From positions 2,676,001 through 2,740,000 of the forward strand of contig OZ005604.1 in the NCBI GenBank assembly GCA_963930655.1: 64,000 nucleotides of DNA, written 5' to 3'. The notes under the pieces were generated by a model. That model did no database searches, was not told the origin of the DNA, and saw only the letters and a program-made list of their open reading frames with translations. This document shows positions 10,845 through 22,921 of the stretch, one piece after another; position 1 is the first letter of the stretch, and every line of letters starts with the position of its first letter. The stretch comes from Myrica gale (Eukaryota; Streptophyta; Magnoliopsida; Fagales; Myricaceae). Made by a program: the position numbers and the translations under genes.

Positions 10845-11271
10845 AATTGGTCACCACTTGTGAGGGGCCTGAGGGCCGTGGCTGTTTCTGAAGCTTCTGG
10901 CATGTAGACGGAGGAGGCCAATGACCCTGGTTATGCATTTAAATTGGGCCCAGATGTATTTCCCAGTTGCGTTTTACTGGACTTCGGATTGGTCACCACT
11001 TGTGAGGGGCCTGAGGGCCGTGGCTGTTTCTGAAGCTTCTGGCATGTAGACGGAGGAGGCCCATGACCCTGGTTATGCATTTAAATTGGGCCCAGATGTA
11101 TTTCCCAGTTGCGTTTTACTGGACTTCGGATTGGTCACCACTTGTGAGGGGCCTGAGGGCCGTGGCTGTTTCTGAAGCTTCTGGCATGTAGACGGAGGAG
11201 GCCCATGACCCTGGTTATGCATTTAAATTGGGCCCAGATGTATTTCCCAGTTGCGTTTTACTGGACTTCGG
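10845..11271. repeat. Tandem array, 3 copies of a 142-bp unit
   Basis: Anchors ATTGGTCACCACTTGTGAGG start at 10846, 10988 and 11130, a period of exactly 142 bp, and the third copy ends near 11271. The copies are almost identical; I see one substitution in the body of copy 1 (GGCCAATGACC against GGCCCATGACC) and a difference at its left edge. The unit is GC-richer than its surroundings and includes TTTAAATTGGGCCCAGATG. The near-identity points to a recent triplication. It has no open reading frame of note. Confidence 0.95.
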
Positions 11272-11982
11272 ATTAGGCTGATCCAATAGGGCCAGCCCAA
11301 ACCCACCCCTGCCACCTTTTTATTTTTCTCTAAGCCCAAATCGACCTTGTCAAATGTTTAAACTGTCCAAGAATAAATAAATAAATAACTTCCTATTTTG
11401 AGGTTCCCATTAGAACGCTGAAAGAGCAAAGAAAGCTGGAGGTTTCTATTTTTTCTCTTTTTCTAATAAATACAAAAATAGTTCTGGATACATAGATATG
11501 GTTTTCCACTGCAAAATGGAGCTGAAGCTTCTGAGTAACTACTGAATCGAATCTGCTTATTGGATTCCTTAATTGGCCAGGGGCCCAGGGTAGTTTATCT
11601 TCCCTGGGCCTATGGGGTTTTGAGAAGTCTGCATGACAGCTCCTAGAAAGTAGACCCATTGGACAAATCCATATCTGGGCCTAGCTCAATCCTTTGTGCT
11701 CAGCCCACTTTGGGAAGAAATAAATAAAAAAAACTGCCTATTCTCAACTGCCACGTTCTGGCCCCCTAGCCCTTCCGTTTCCGAAGGGCCCCTCTGCTAC
11801 AACACGCGGACACGAACTCACGTGAATACACGTGAGTGGGGCCTTTACGTGACGCGTTCACTACACGTGGTTCTTTGTGCCAGGATCAATGGAGATTCAA
11901 TCCGACAATCATCCCACGCTTGGACGAAGGAGCGAGAGCGAGAGAGAATAATCAGGATTTTCAACTTTCTAAGTGATTTTTA
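11272..11982. other. Intergenic with promoter-like segment
   Basis: No gene recognised. Two short open frames (11393-11659 -, 11696-11983 +) have no family resemblance that I can see. The stretch 11780-11960 has several CACGTG sites and looks like a promoter or 5' leader, see the separate entry. Confidence 0.45.
11819..11869. promoter_or_regulatory. G-box cluster (three CACGTG plus TACGTGAC)
   Basis: CACGTG occurs at 11819-11824, 11829-11834 and 11864-11869, with TACGTGAC near 11846. CACGTG is the core bound by plant bZIP and bHLH factors. No gene follows within 3 kb that I recognise, and a transposon starts 110 bp downstream, so the function is uncertain. Confidence 0.5.
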
Positions 11983-12793
11983 GGCTTAAATGCACCCACA
12001 GTCCCTGTGGTATGACAATGTTGTAAATATGTCCCTGAGGTAATAAAAGTTGCAAATATGTCCCTGTGGTATGTTTTTTGTTAAATCCATGTCATTCCGT
12101 CAGTTCTCGTTAAAAACACTAACTGGACATTGCTGACGTGGCTAGTTATTTTAATAAAGATTAGTCAACATACGAGCTGAAGCAATTTTCACTTGTTTGT
12201 TTTTTTGGTTTTCTTCAATCGTAGCCAATTATTTGTTTGATCCGGCCAATTTTGGCTACGATTGAAGAAAACCAGAAAAACAAACAAGTGAAAATTGCTT
12301 CAGCTCGTACCAGCACGTACTTCACCCGTGCTGGCGGTGACCCCTTTCCCGAGACCGCTAACAACTCCACCCGTCATCAGCACGTGCTGGTGCCGTTTAA
12401 TATTGAGTAGAAGGAAGTTTTTTTTTCGGTGACTGTATTGACTAATCTTTATTAAAATAACTAGTCACGTCAGCAATGTCCAGTTAGTGTTTTTAACGGG
12501 AACTGACGGAATGACATGGATTTAACAAAAAACATACCACAGGGACATATTTGCAACTTTTATTACCTCAGGGACATATTTACAACATTGTCATACCACA
12601 GGGACTGTGGGTGCATTTAAGCCAAAGAAAAAGGCCACGTCAGCAATATCCGGTTAGTGTTTTTAACGGGAATTGACGGAAGGACATGAATTTAACAAAA
12701 AACATACCACAGGGACATATTTGCAACTTTTATTACCTCAGGGACATTTTTACAACATTGTCATACCATAGGGACTGTGGGTGCATTTAAGCC
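11983..12793. mobile_element. Mutator-type MITE, 811 bp, nested inner hairpin, duplicated 3' terminus
   Basis: The element is flanked by TGATTTTTA on both sides (11974-11982, 12794-12802), a 9-bp target duplication. The left arm begins GGCTTAAATGCACCCACAGT and runs about 190 bp. Its inverted partner is at about 12448-12624, and a further copy of that right end follows at about 12632-12793. Inside the main arms lies a second inverted repeat (about 12173-12229 against 12255-12311) with a loop of about 26 nt and nearly perfect pairing. There is no transposase. Ends and duplication length fit MULE-derived elements. Confidence 0.9.
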
Positions 12794-12802
12794 TGATTTT
12801 TA

Positions 12803-15180
12803 AGCAAACATTAACTATTATTTGCCTTACAGGTGTTTTATGTTTGAGCTAATTAGAAGTGTTTCTACACATAAATAAAATCTTAAAAAATTATTGCATT
12901 TACAATTTAGTTAAAAATAATATCTTTACAAATTTCCTCACTCATAAATGAAAAAGGATTATAGGTGATGTTCGTTTCCCCAATATTTTGGGACGTGAAA
13001 ATTTCAAGCAAAACCAACACACTCTTACATTTTTAACTTTTACACATACACATTTTACTTTTCACAAACTCTAATAAATCTCAATTAAGTAAAGATTTCC
13101 AAAATTTCGAGAATATGTCAAGCAAACATACCCATAATATACCTTTTGTCAGAGTTGAATAGTATAATTTACACAAAGACAGATAGAACTGTAGATTTTA
13201 TACTCTTTATTGCTCTTCATATTAGTGGGTTCTATAATATTTAATGTACATTTAAATATTTATTTATCAATATCTCTCTCTGAATAAGATCTTCTACAAT
13301 GCCTTGCTCTAACTACACAGTCTAATTTGAGGAGAGATAAATACAACATGTATATCATACACTATTTAATGTTATCTCATTAAAATTAATATAATATAAG
13401 TTTTACAATATTTAATAATTATCGTATGTGAATTACATCATTTTATCCCAAACAAGAATCGTGGAGAATCTCTACAACCTAACGATAACCATTGGTGACA
13501 ACCATTCTGTTAAAACTATGTTTAGACCCTAAAATATACCTAGAGGGGGTGAATAGGTGATTAAAAATTTAATCTACTCTTTTTATTAATCACATAAAAA
13601 AAGGATCTACTTAGAAAAAAAAACATAAAAACAGGATCAATTAATATTCAGTCAATCACCAACTTAAGAACTACAAAAGCTCACACTCAATAGATTTTAC
13701 AGCAATTGTAAATTCAAAGTAATAAACCTTGTACAGCCAGAACAAACTCGCAACCAAACGAATTTTATAGTAATAATATCTCCAAAACAGAGCAGATATT
13801 CCAGCAATGAGAAGTCAAGAAAATTACTCTATTGTGGCAACTAGAAACTAGAAACAATGATATATGATCAGCAGCAATACAATCAAACTAAGTATGATTT
13901 ATAGCAACCAACCAATTTCAAGAAACAGAGTGTTGTACAGTATCTCTATAAACAATAAACAATGTGATTTTCAGCACCAGTATAAACACAAAACCTGCAC
14001 TCTTTTACACCCTATTAAACTCAAAACTCAGTGAAGATCACAGCACCTCAGCATCCAAAATAAGATGTTTTTCTGCAACTATAAAATCAGAATTAAAGCG
14101 ACTCAATCAACAAAGTAACGTGCAAAAATCCAACAATATAAAAAGCCAACAACACGACCAAAATCAAGTAAATCAGATCTAATAACAAGATCAAACAACA
14201 TTAACTGATATACTTATAAGGGTTCAAGTTTCCAACACCTTAAATCTGCGCAATGATAAACAAGATATTAGTCAGTTAAATCAAAATCAAGAGAAACGAA
14301 AAATGGAGATGATATCAGAATTTTGTTAACGAAGTGAAAATCTCGATGATGATTTTCCCAAGAGACAAAAACACTTCGGGTGTGCGAGGCCACACCAATC
14401 GATTTTTGGGGGTAAGGTGTAAGTCAATAACGTCAAGTCTTCGGGAAGGGGGTCTAATATGTTTTAGTGAGGGTATATTGGAAAAACAGGTCAGTGTTTG
14501 TTTTGGGCGTATTTCTGGAGGTTTTACGCGAATTCTATAGAAGTTTCGCCAGGCTGACGCTGCGCTAACCCAACCGCCTGAAACCGTCCCACCAGATCAG
14601 CAACAGCTTCCAAACCTTCCACACGTAATCAGCAACCTTCCAGCTGTTTCCATCATCTTCTATTGAACTCCACTTCCTTACTTCAAATTCGAATAAAGAA
14701 AGTAGAGAATTCCAAATATAGTGAAAATATTTTATAAATTATTAGCTCAAAATTCTTGAATTTTTATGTTTGAAATAGATGGATTGGATAAAAGAAAGGC
14801 TGTATTTAAGTAGATGCCATCGAGGATTAGCATTTGATGACAGCCTAGATGTGGAGGGCACTTGCAAACGGCCGGGCATAGTCCAAGAGATCATATCTGG
14901 TGGTCCCTTAGGTGGAGGGTTCCACGTGTTTTAACGGTGCAGAAACTGATACAGCTAGACAATGACCCTCGATTACAATGGATCCTAGGTGTCCAACCCA
15001 TCAAGGTTGTTTGTTTGCTCAATATTTTGGTGATCAAATTAAATACATTTTAAAAAATTTATATTTATATTTTATAGTTTATACACATATACTAAAATTT
15101 TCATAAATTAATATCTAAAAATTCCTAAATTTTTAAAAATATTCTCGGAAATTAAATTTTAATATCTCTATCTCAGCCGG
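12803..15180. other. Repeat-rich intergenic region
   Basis: No gene recognised. About 12975-13135 and 15005-15165 resemble small GTTTGTTT/GTTCGTTT-ended elements with AAATTTT-rich interiors. About 13535-14700 starts with CTAGAGGGGGTGAATAGG and later has TTTTGTTAACGAAGTGAAAA and CACTTCGGGTGTGCGAGGCC; this combination recurs in many plant genomes as a dispersed repeat, but I cannot assign its class. Confidence 0.45.
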
Positions 15181-15519
15181 ATCCACTGCTCAAAAGGCAC
15201 AGAAATGCCCGGCAAACACGCCTGTGATTGATACCCTACAAAGCGCCGTTACATCGCCAAAGATTCTCTCTGATGAAAAAGGAAAGTGGGACAGATTGGT
15301 TCAATGGTGTTCATCATGGGGTCCCACGTAATGGAATACTCGTAGCTGGCTCACATTTTTTAACCTGGATGGACAGGCAATCTGGTCCTCTCCTTCGTTT
15401 AACCCCACGAAAACCTACCGTTAACCCCAGAAGGCCACAACGCCCACTCTTTAAAACTTCCACCCCACAACCCTTTCCCACAACCTTCTGACTCCCTTCT
15501 CTCTGTTCCTCTCAAATAC

Positions 15520-15535
15520 ACTCTTATATATATAG
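15520..15535 (+). promoter_or_regulatory. Probable TATA box of the patellin gene
   Basis: CTTATATATATAGGAT lies about 110 bp upstream of the patellin ATG, in a pyrimidine-rich leader context (CTCTCTGTTCCTCTC before, TCTCTGTATCTCTCT after). Position and sequence fit a TATA box; not tested. Confidence 0.55.
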
Positions 15536-15634
15536 GATCATATTTCTGGTTTGAGAACATTCTCTGTATCTCTCTAGCAGTTCGGGTGAACTAAAGAATT
15601 ATAGTCAAAGAAAGAAAGAAAGGAAAAGTCAGGC

Positions 15635-18480
15635 ATGGCTGAGGAAGTTCAGAAGCAATCCCATGAGACACTGGCAGACGTCAAAGAAGAGGAGGTGGTG
15701 GTGGTCTCTGATGTTCCCCAGCCTGAGAAAGATACTGCCAAGGTAGAGAAAGAGCCACCGCATGTGCCAGAAACTGAAAAGCCCCCGAAGCCCAAGCCCA
15801 TTGAAGAAGAAGAGTCTGCAGAGGAGACTGATCGGATATCAAAATCCGGTGATAGTGATGAGAAGATCCCTCAATCTGGTTCCTTTAAGGAAGAGAGCAC
15901 CAGAGTTGCTGATCTTCCCGAGACCGAGAAGAAAGCACTTGAAGAGCTTAAGCAGCTTATCCAAGAAGCGCTTAACAAGCATGAATTCACTGCCCTGGCT
16001 TCACCTCCACCACCCAAAGAAGAAGAAAAGCCGGTCGCTGTGGAGGAAAAGAAGCTAGCCTCTATAGAGGAAAAGGAGGAGAAACCCGATGAAGAAAAGC
16101 CAACCGAAGGGATTGTTGATGTTCGTCCTGTGGCAACAGAAGAACCCGCAAAGCTAGAATCAGAAACCAAGGATGAAGCTGAAAAGAAGGCAGAACCAGA
16201 ACAAGAAGCAGCAGTAGCTGCACAAGTAATGGAGACGGTGGTGGTTACGGAGGTCATTGAAGAGAAGGTGGCTGCTCATGCGGTCGACGATGACGGTGCC
16301 AAGACTGTGGAAGCCATAGAAGAAACCATTGTGGCGGTCTCTTCTTCAGTTGCACAGGAGCAGCCTCCTCCACGTCCAGCAAAAGATGCTGAGGATCAGA
16401 AGGCTGATTCACCTTCCGAGGTGGAAGAAAAAGAAGACAAACCTGAGGCTTTGGCTCCTCTGACTCCGGAGAAGGTATCCATCTGGGGGATACAACTGCT
16501 CGCCGATGATAGGAGTGATGTCATTCTCTTGAAATTTCTCCGTGCAAGAGATTTCAAGGTCAAAGATGCATTCGCTATGCTAAAAAACACGGTGCGCTGG
16601 AGGAAAGAGTTTGGGATTGAAGAGTTGCTTGAAGAAGACCTGGGTAGTGATCTAGAGAAGGTGGTCTTCATGCACGGCTTTGATAAGGAAGGGCACCCTG
16701 TCTGCTACAATGTCTATGGGGAATTCCAGAAGAAGGAGCTCTATCAGAAAACATTCTCTGACGAAGAGAAGAGGCAGAAATTCTTGAGGAGGAGAATTCA
16801 ATTCCTGGAAAGGAGTATCCGGAAGTTGGATTTCAGCCCTGGCGGTATTTCCACTATCGTTCAGGTCAATGATTTGAAGAATTCTCCTGGACCTGGTAAG
16901 TGGGAGCTTAGACAAGCAACCAAACAGGCCCTCCAACTGCTCCAAGATAATTATCCTGAATTTGTGGCCAAGCAGGTACATTTCGCTATGTAGTCCTTTT
17001 CTACAATACGTCAACGTTATCTGCTGTTCTAATCTTGGGGGTGGAATTATGTCTTAGGTGTTTATCAATGTTCCTTGGTGGTATCTGGCAGTCAGTAAAA
17101 TGATAAGCCCATTCCTGACTCAGAGGACCAAAAGCAAGTTTGTATTTGCTGGCCCTTCCAAGTCTGCAGAGACCCTTTTGAGGTGAGTACCAAATTTTGC
17201 ATCTACCAGCTCTCTTATTAATTTATAATGAAGATTTTCGCATGAGTCTAAATCGGCTTTGTAAAATACAGGTATATATCTGCGGAGCAGCTACCAGTCA
17301 AATACGGAGGACTGAGCAAAGATGGTGACTTTGGCACAACAGACGCGGTTATTGAGATCAATGTTAGGCCAGCAGCTAAGCACACTGTGGAGTTTCCAGT
17401 TATTGAGGTAAATGGCTCTATCTCCTTATGGTCAAGTACTGTAGTTCTTGAGAATCTTGTTTTTTTTTCTTAAATAGTTCTTGAGAATCAAGCAAGAGAA
17501 GCATCGTCTATTCTGGACGTGACAGTGACCTTAAAATATCTTATTCTGTCAAATAAATTTTTGTTTGGTAAAATTTTATAGTTTTTTATTATGTCATTGG
17601 AAAAAGGGATCTTCTCTTTGGATACTCTGAACCCTCTGTTAGGACATATATGTACTGTTGTTGATTGATTCTGCTTAACCGGTTCCGGAGATTTAACTAG
17701 CAAGCTGAGAACCTACACAAATGCGTCGAAAACTACAGTTAAGAATAAAAGATTAAAAAATTGATTGCCGAGATTTTGGAGAGATAGGTGGGGAGAGTTT
17801 CAATGGGCTAAACTAGATAGACCTTGCATGATTTTGACCCCGGCCCTCCCCGCAAACAAACAGAACCTGTCCCTTTTTCTTGTTAAATTATTATATTGGG
17901 AATCTCTTCACCCACTCATCGGGCTGTCTAGATTCTAATTGTGATGATAGTTCTCTCTTAAAGGAGAAAAATTATTATCTTGCCAACTCTCTCTCTGTCT
18001 CCTGCCGCTGCAATTAGTATTATACGTGAGTAGATTACATGCCTAAGAAGTAATGAAATGCTCCTAGAAATGGCCAACTTTCTAAATATATCTAGATCAT
18101 GTTTGTCAAATTCTCTGTAGAAGCTTATCTGGTTAAAACTCAATAGCTTGCATTCAAATTCTTTTTTTTTTCTTATGAGTACTGAACTAATAATGCTATG
18201 CTATGGGGAATTATTGAATATGCAGTCCTGCCTTCTCACTTGGGAGGTCCGAGTAGTGGGATGGGAGGTGAGCTACGGTGCAGAATTTGTGCCAAGTGCT
18301 GAAGAAAGTTACACTGTGATCATACAGAAGGCTCGGAAGGTTGCCTCATCTGAAGAACCAGTGGTTTGCAATAGTTTCAAAATTGGTGAACCTGGCAAAG
18401 TGGTACTGACCATTGACAATCCAACTTCAAAGAAGAAAAAGCTCCTTTACCGTTTGAAGACCAAGCCTTGTTCTGATTGA
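15635..18480 (+). CDS. PATL: Patellin (Sec14-like CRAL-TRIO plus GOLD protein)
   Basis: Four exons: 15635-16975, 17058-17182, 17272-17407 and 18226-18480, all GT-AG, 1857 nt, 618 aa. Residues 1 to about 275 form an acidic Glu/Lys/Pro-rich arm (many EEEK/EEKP blocks). A CRAL-TRIO-N segment starts near residue 281 (IWGIQLLADDRSDVILLKFL, ARDFKVKDAFAMLKNTVRW). The lipid-binding CRAL-TRIO lobe follows (GHPVCYNVYGEF, FLERSIRKLDFSPGGIS, DNYPEFVAKQVFINVPWWY). The C-terminal GOLD domain ends the protein (TWEVRVVGWEVSYGAEFVP, KIGEPGKVVLTIDN). This is the standard patellin order. Family members bind phosphoinositides, act at the cell plate and plasma membrane, and influence auxin and trafficking. Which numbered patellin this is I cannot tell. 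The first ATG after the leader is used; nothing looks broken. Confidence 0.95.
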
Positions 18481-21074
18481 ATGAATTATATTATATTGTT
18501 TTAGAGGAAAAGGGGGAGAAAAAAAAAAAAGAACAGTAGGACCGGCTCTGCTCAAATTCCTGCATCTAATTCTATCTTCATCATCATATCAAAGCTTGAA
18601 GAATGGGGTTTGTCTATTATAGATTAGGGAAGCAAAATATATTTGTTTAAAGTGGTTTGTGTTTCTTTTTTTTTCCTTTTTGTTTCTTGTTTTAACTAAA
18701 TGTTAAATTAATACCTTTGTGGTTCTTTTCAAGTATGAATATTACTTCTTTTTTTGAATAGTAAGTGTTGTGGTATATGAAATTCCATGGTGGCATGGCA
18801 TTGATGTTTGGTGGTCTTTGTTCTGGGATTCTACCTTATCTCTGTGGACTGTAGTACTACAAGCTTTATAATCTATAAAAGGGTGAACCGCTGTAATCGG
18901 GAAAATTCATTGAGCCTGTTCAAACCATTGCCCTTGGAAGCACCCTTTCAAGCTTTGTGACCTTCTTTGCCGAAAGTCCTTAATTTTTAACGCCATTTGT
19001 TCTTAAAAGAGTGTAATCCCTGCTTTCTCGATCTCTCGTTTTGGGTCCCGTCACTTCCATGTGGAATGCTTTTGAAAGTTTCAAATTTCAATCCCGGATG
19101 TAAAACAGATCTACTATAAAACTTTATCCAATTTAAATCATTTCTGAAAGGGGAACATCTTAATATGTCTCGTATCCATGAAGTTGTGTGAACAACAAAT
19201 AGTTGGACACATGTTTGGGCCCCGTGAAATACTCGTTGTCTCGGGATTTAAAATCATTTCCTTTATTTTTCAGCACCGACTTTCATCCTTAAAACCACTT
19301 TGCTTTGCATTGTATAGTCGAGTTAATTATGATCTATCTAAACACATTATTTTCTCTTTATCCCAAACTTTTGACTTTGAGCCTTTTTAGGCATGAACAG
19401 AGGTGATCACTTTATCTTCTAAAAGCAGTGGGTCGTCATCATTTAGCCTACCTGATTACCCAATTAAAGTGCATGGTTGTTCTCCTCCTTCACTTTGATA
19501 AAAAAGAATGTAAAAATATGTAATAGAATTTCGTCTCATCCTTGATCGAGGTTGCCAACTTATTACAAAAGTACTTCCTCCAACGCCAAGCCAACCCAAT
19601 TTATTATATTATTATGTACAACAATAGGCAGAGAGGTATCCAATGAGAAAGACCTTTAAAGCTCAAGCTGGCACAGTACATGGTCCGACCTTGTCCCCAT
19701 GCCTTTTTCTTTTCCTTGTTTTGTTTATGTCAAATGAGATGACAAAAGATCATTCTCTGATCTGGCAAAGTGAAAGTGAACGGCCAAAGCATGCGCCCAA
19801 GTATATAATTTGGTCGGGTGGTAGGGAGAGCAGAAATGCAGGGGCTGCGGCCGCAGCAAGCAGGTGCTTAATTCAGTTGGCATCATTATTTTGTGTGGTG
19901 TGGTCCAAAGCGCAAACTACAACTTCCCAGTCCTGTCATGCCCCCCATGTGCTGACTGAGGGTTACGCTTATCCCATCAATTTAGTACCATTCAAATGAG
20001 CATTAGGCATTAAGTATGGGAGAAATCCCTGTAAACTTGGAATGACAATTTTCTTATGGGCCATCTTTCATTCCTTTCCTTACTAGCTGAGATTTGAGTT
20101 TTTTTTTTTTTTGTTGAACTGGTAGCCTTGATGTTAAAGGAGTTAACTATGTACCAAGCATTCGGCCTTGGACTTAAAAAGAGAAACAGAACACAAAAAA
20201 GGTTGTGTCTGCATCAAACATTTACGGATGCGGGCTATCCGTATCTTAACAAAGGCAGGTTGGTGTCTTTCTTGTCAATTTATTTGGACCAGGTTGCCAT
20301 GTCAATTTTATTAACGATTGAAAAAAAATTTGGTGTTAAAAAAATGATAAAACAAACATATCCATTAGATATCATATAAAAGATATGATACAAAATTGTT
20401 TCTTTTAGGGAAAATAGATATGATATAGTGCTAAAAAAAAAGATATGATATAAGTTCGTTCTTACAGTACCTTATACTCCAGTGGGCGTGAATTTGGGGT
20501 TGAAGTGGGCGAACTTGGATCAAGATCCTCGGGAATATGACTGGTGAAAGATGAAGCCCAATAGTTCCTGCAGTCTGATGGGTGTCTTTGAGCAAGGCCC
20601 GTTATCAATTCCAGGAAAGGGCAAGGGAGTTGCGCTCTTGGTGCTCATATTGGGATGTTCGAGGAAAGGCTAAAGATATGTTATGGAAGTTGGTGAAAAA
20701 GTTAAGAGAGAAGATTTTTTAATAAATATTATAATAATAAAAAATTATGTGATGAATTTTTTATTATTAAACCTAAATTTTTGGGCCCAAATTATTGGGG
20801 CTCAAACAACCAATTATATGTTGAAAAGAATCTTTGGCTCTGCAAATTTTAGGTTTGTTTTGGTCCCAACTTCCTTGCGAATTAGCGATTTGATCGGTCT
20901 TTTCAGAATTTTATCGTGGTATTAAACACAATTTATATAAATATTGAAGTAGATCTGTAGAATCTGATTGACGTGAATAAGTGCTCGAATTTTTCTCTGT
21001 CATCTAAAACAATACACTTTCCAGGAAATCTTCTGATTTGAAGTGATCTCATCTAAACTTCTCTTCCATGATTT
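18481..21074. other. Intergenic; 3' flank of patellin
   Basis: The first few hundred bases are the probable 3' UTR (AATTATATT near 18485 and T-rich stretches). Open frames at 19643-19999, 20128-20379 and 20683-20925 (+) show no family resemblance and have ordinary intergenic composition, so I do not call them genes. Confidence 0.5.
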
Positions 21075-21250
21075 TGGCGTTTGTTTGCTGAAATTTTGAA
21101 AAATATTCTCAAAATTTTAAAAAAAAATTGGATATTATAATTTATTGGAGATCGTAAAAAATTTAGTATGTATAAATGTTGAAAATTTTAGAATTTATTT
21201 AACTTTTTCAAAATTTTGATATCCCGAAATATTAAGCAAACAAACGCCCC
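21075..21250. mobile_element. Small MITE with GGCGTTTGTTTGCT ends
   Basis: The left end GGCGTTTGTTTGCTGAAATT mirrors the right end, which on the other strand reads GGGGCGTTTGTTTGCTTAAT. The interior is AT-rich and non-coding. The same end motif is seen at 60209. The class is not assigned. Confidence 0.6.
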
Positions 21251-21362
21251 CAGACATTTATTACCCACGTCCCCAGTTGCTGAAGAATTCATTCAGCTTC
21301 TACCCCACACTGATGAGGGCTCTTCCCTGCACTGCAGCATCCCTGTAAGCTTATCCTTGATC

Positions 21363-22912
21363 ACAGGCGGATCCAGCTAGGGGCAATGGGGGCAGCCGCC
21401 CCCCATTGCCTGAAAAATCTCTTAAAAAAAAATTTTTTTTGGATTTTTTTATATGGGCTGCCCCCCTTAGACCCAGGCCCTGAAGCCAGCCCCCCTTCAA
21501 ATCCAGGCGCCCAGGCCAACCTAGCCGGTCTATTTTTTTTTTTTAAATCAACAGAGGGTAAAATACGCATTTCACCTTGGCCTTTTTTTTTAGTTAATTC
21601 GGCGCCATCCTCCCCTCCCTCTCTAACAACTTCAATTTCCCCCCCCCCTTTTCTCCCTGACGCCCACAGCCCAACCTCTCTCACTCTGCTCCCCACCTCC
21701 CGATGCTAGCCTCCGTCTCTCTCTCTCCTCTCACTCTGCCTCTACAGAACGTCAGCCTCTAGTCCTCTATCACTCTACTGACTGCCTCTCCTCCTCCGGA
21801 CCTCTACAGTCAACAGAATGCCGGCTGAGCTCTCTCTCTCCCTCTCCGTCCCTCTCTCCTCCTCCACAGGACCACAACTCTTTCTCTCTCTCTATCTCCA
21901 GCTCTCTCTCTCCAGCCTCCAAGTACTCTCTCAACTCAAGTCTCTTTGTAACTCTGTTTATTTTTCAATTAGTGATGAAATTTATTTTAAATTTTGATGA
22001 ATTATGTGATGAAATTTAATTAGCAGATTAGGATTATTGAATTTATTGTGAACCGGATAGAGAATTCATGAATTTGTGATGAAATTTAATTACTAGATTA
22101 GGATTATTGAATATATTGTGAACCGGATAGAAAATTCATGAATTTGTGATGAAATTTTAATTGAATTCATGTGATGAAATTTTGATGAATTAAGTACTGA
22201 TAGAGAATTCTTGAATTTGCAATCTTTCTAAGCAGAAGATATTTGTTGTAAAAACCTAGATACAGTCAATACAATCACTCACATACCAACTCGAATCAAA
22301 TTTCTGAATTCTGATTCGTGTAAGCAAAAAGGGAAACACGATTTGATCTTTTGGGGCTTATAGAAGGCAAGAGGAGAATTGGGCTATCTTACTCATCAAG
22401 ATTAGAAGGAGACCATCGTTTTTTGCTCTTTTTATTTCCTCTAAGTACTTGATCTGTGCTTTTGAATATTTAAGCTATATTTCATTTTCCTAGTAGAATT
22501 GTCTTAATAAGCTTATAATGTACTTAGTTCCTTTTAATTTGCTATTAGGTCTTAGTATCTTTGAATTGTCATGTAGGCCTTCAATTCAAAAATGTTATGT
22601 GCTTAGTTCCTTTCAATTGGTAATTTTTTCTTAGCTTTTATTCATTATTCTACTATGTAGTGCAGTATGGAATTTATAGAAATTTTGCTAGTTTTAATTT
22701 TAGTTTCTTCTTGTTTGAAAAATAAATCTGTTGCGAGATCATGTTATTTTTATTCACACAAAGTGGTAAATATTTCAGTCCTCGTGTTAGTCTTTCTAGG
22801 ATTTTTTTTTTAACTTTTAAGACATTTTTTTACATTACATAGTAAAAAAAAATTTTATCATTTTTCATTAAGAATTTGCCCCCCTTCCATTACATTCCTG
22901 GATCCGCCACTG
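21363..22912. mobile_element. Non-autonomous hAT element, 1550 bp, 9-bp target duplication
   Basis: TCCTTGATC flanks both sides (21354-21362 and 22913-22921). The left end is ACAGGCGGATCCAGCTAGGG and the right end on the other strand is CAGTGGCGGATCCAGGAATG, hAT-type inverted ends. The interior has a CT-rich, leader-like tract (about 21600-21930) and a ~73-bp internal duplication (about 21978-22125, GATTAGGATTATTGAAT and GTGAACCGGATAGA twice). No transposase is visible. The 3' 120 bp resembles the tail of the hAT fragment at 1648-2277, so both probably derive from one family. Confidence 0.85.
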
Positions 22913-22921
22913 TCCTTGATC

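Noticed and set aside
10845-11271. CRISPR-like array
   Set aside because: Units are 142 bp without spacers, in a plant genome; a simple tandem repeat.
15871-16257. 128-aa serine-rich minus-strand frame
   Set aside because: Antisense of the Glu/Lys-rich arm of patellin (GAA/AAG reads as TTC/CTT). The frames at 16396-16671 and 16652-17014 are likewise shadows.
19643-19999. 118-aa plus-strand frame
   Set aside because: No recognisable domain, no splice partner, no promoter signal; treated as chance.
21361-21709. Overlapping 107- and 111-aa frames at the hAT element start
   Set aside because: They run through poly-A/poly-T and the terminal repeat; composition is non-coding.
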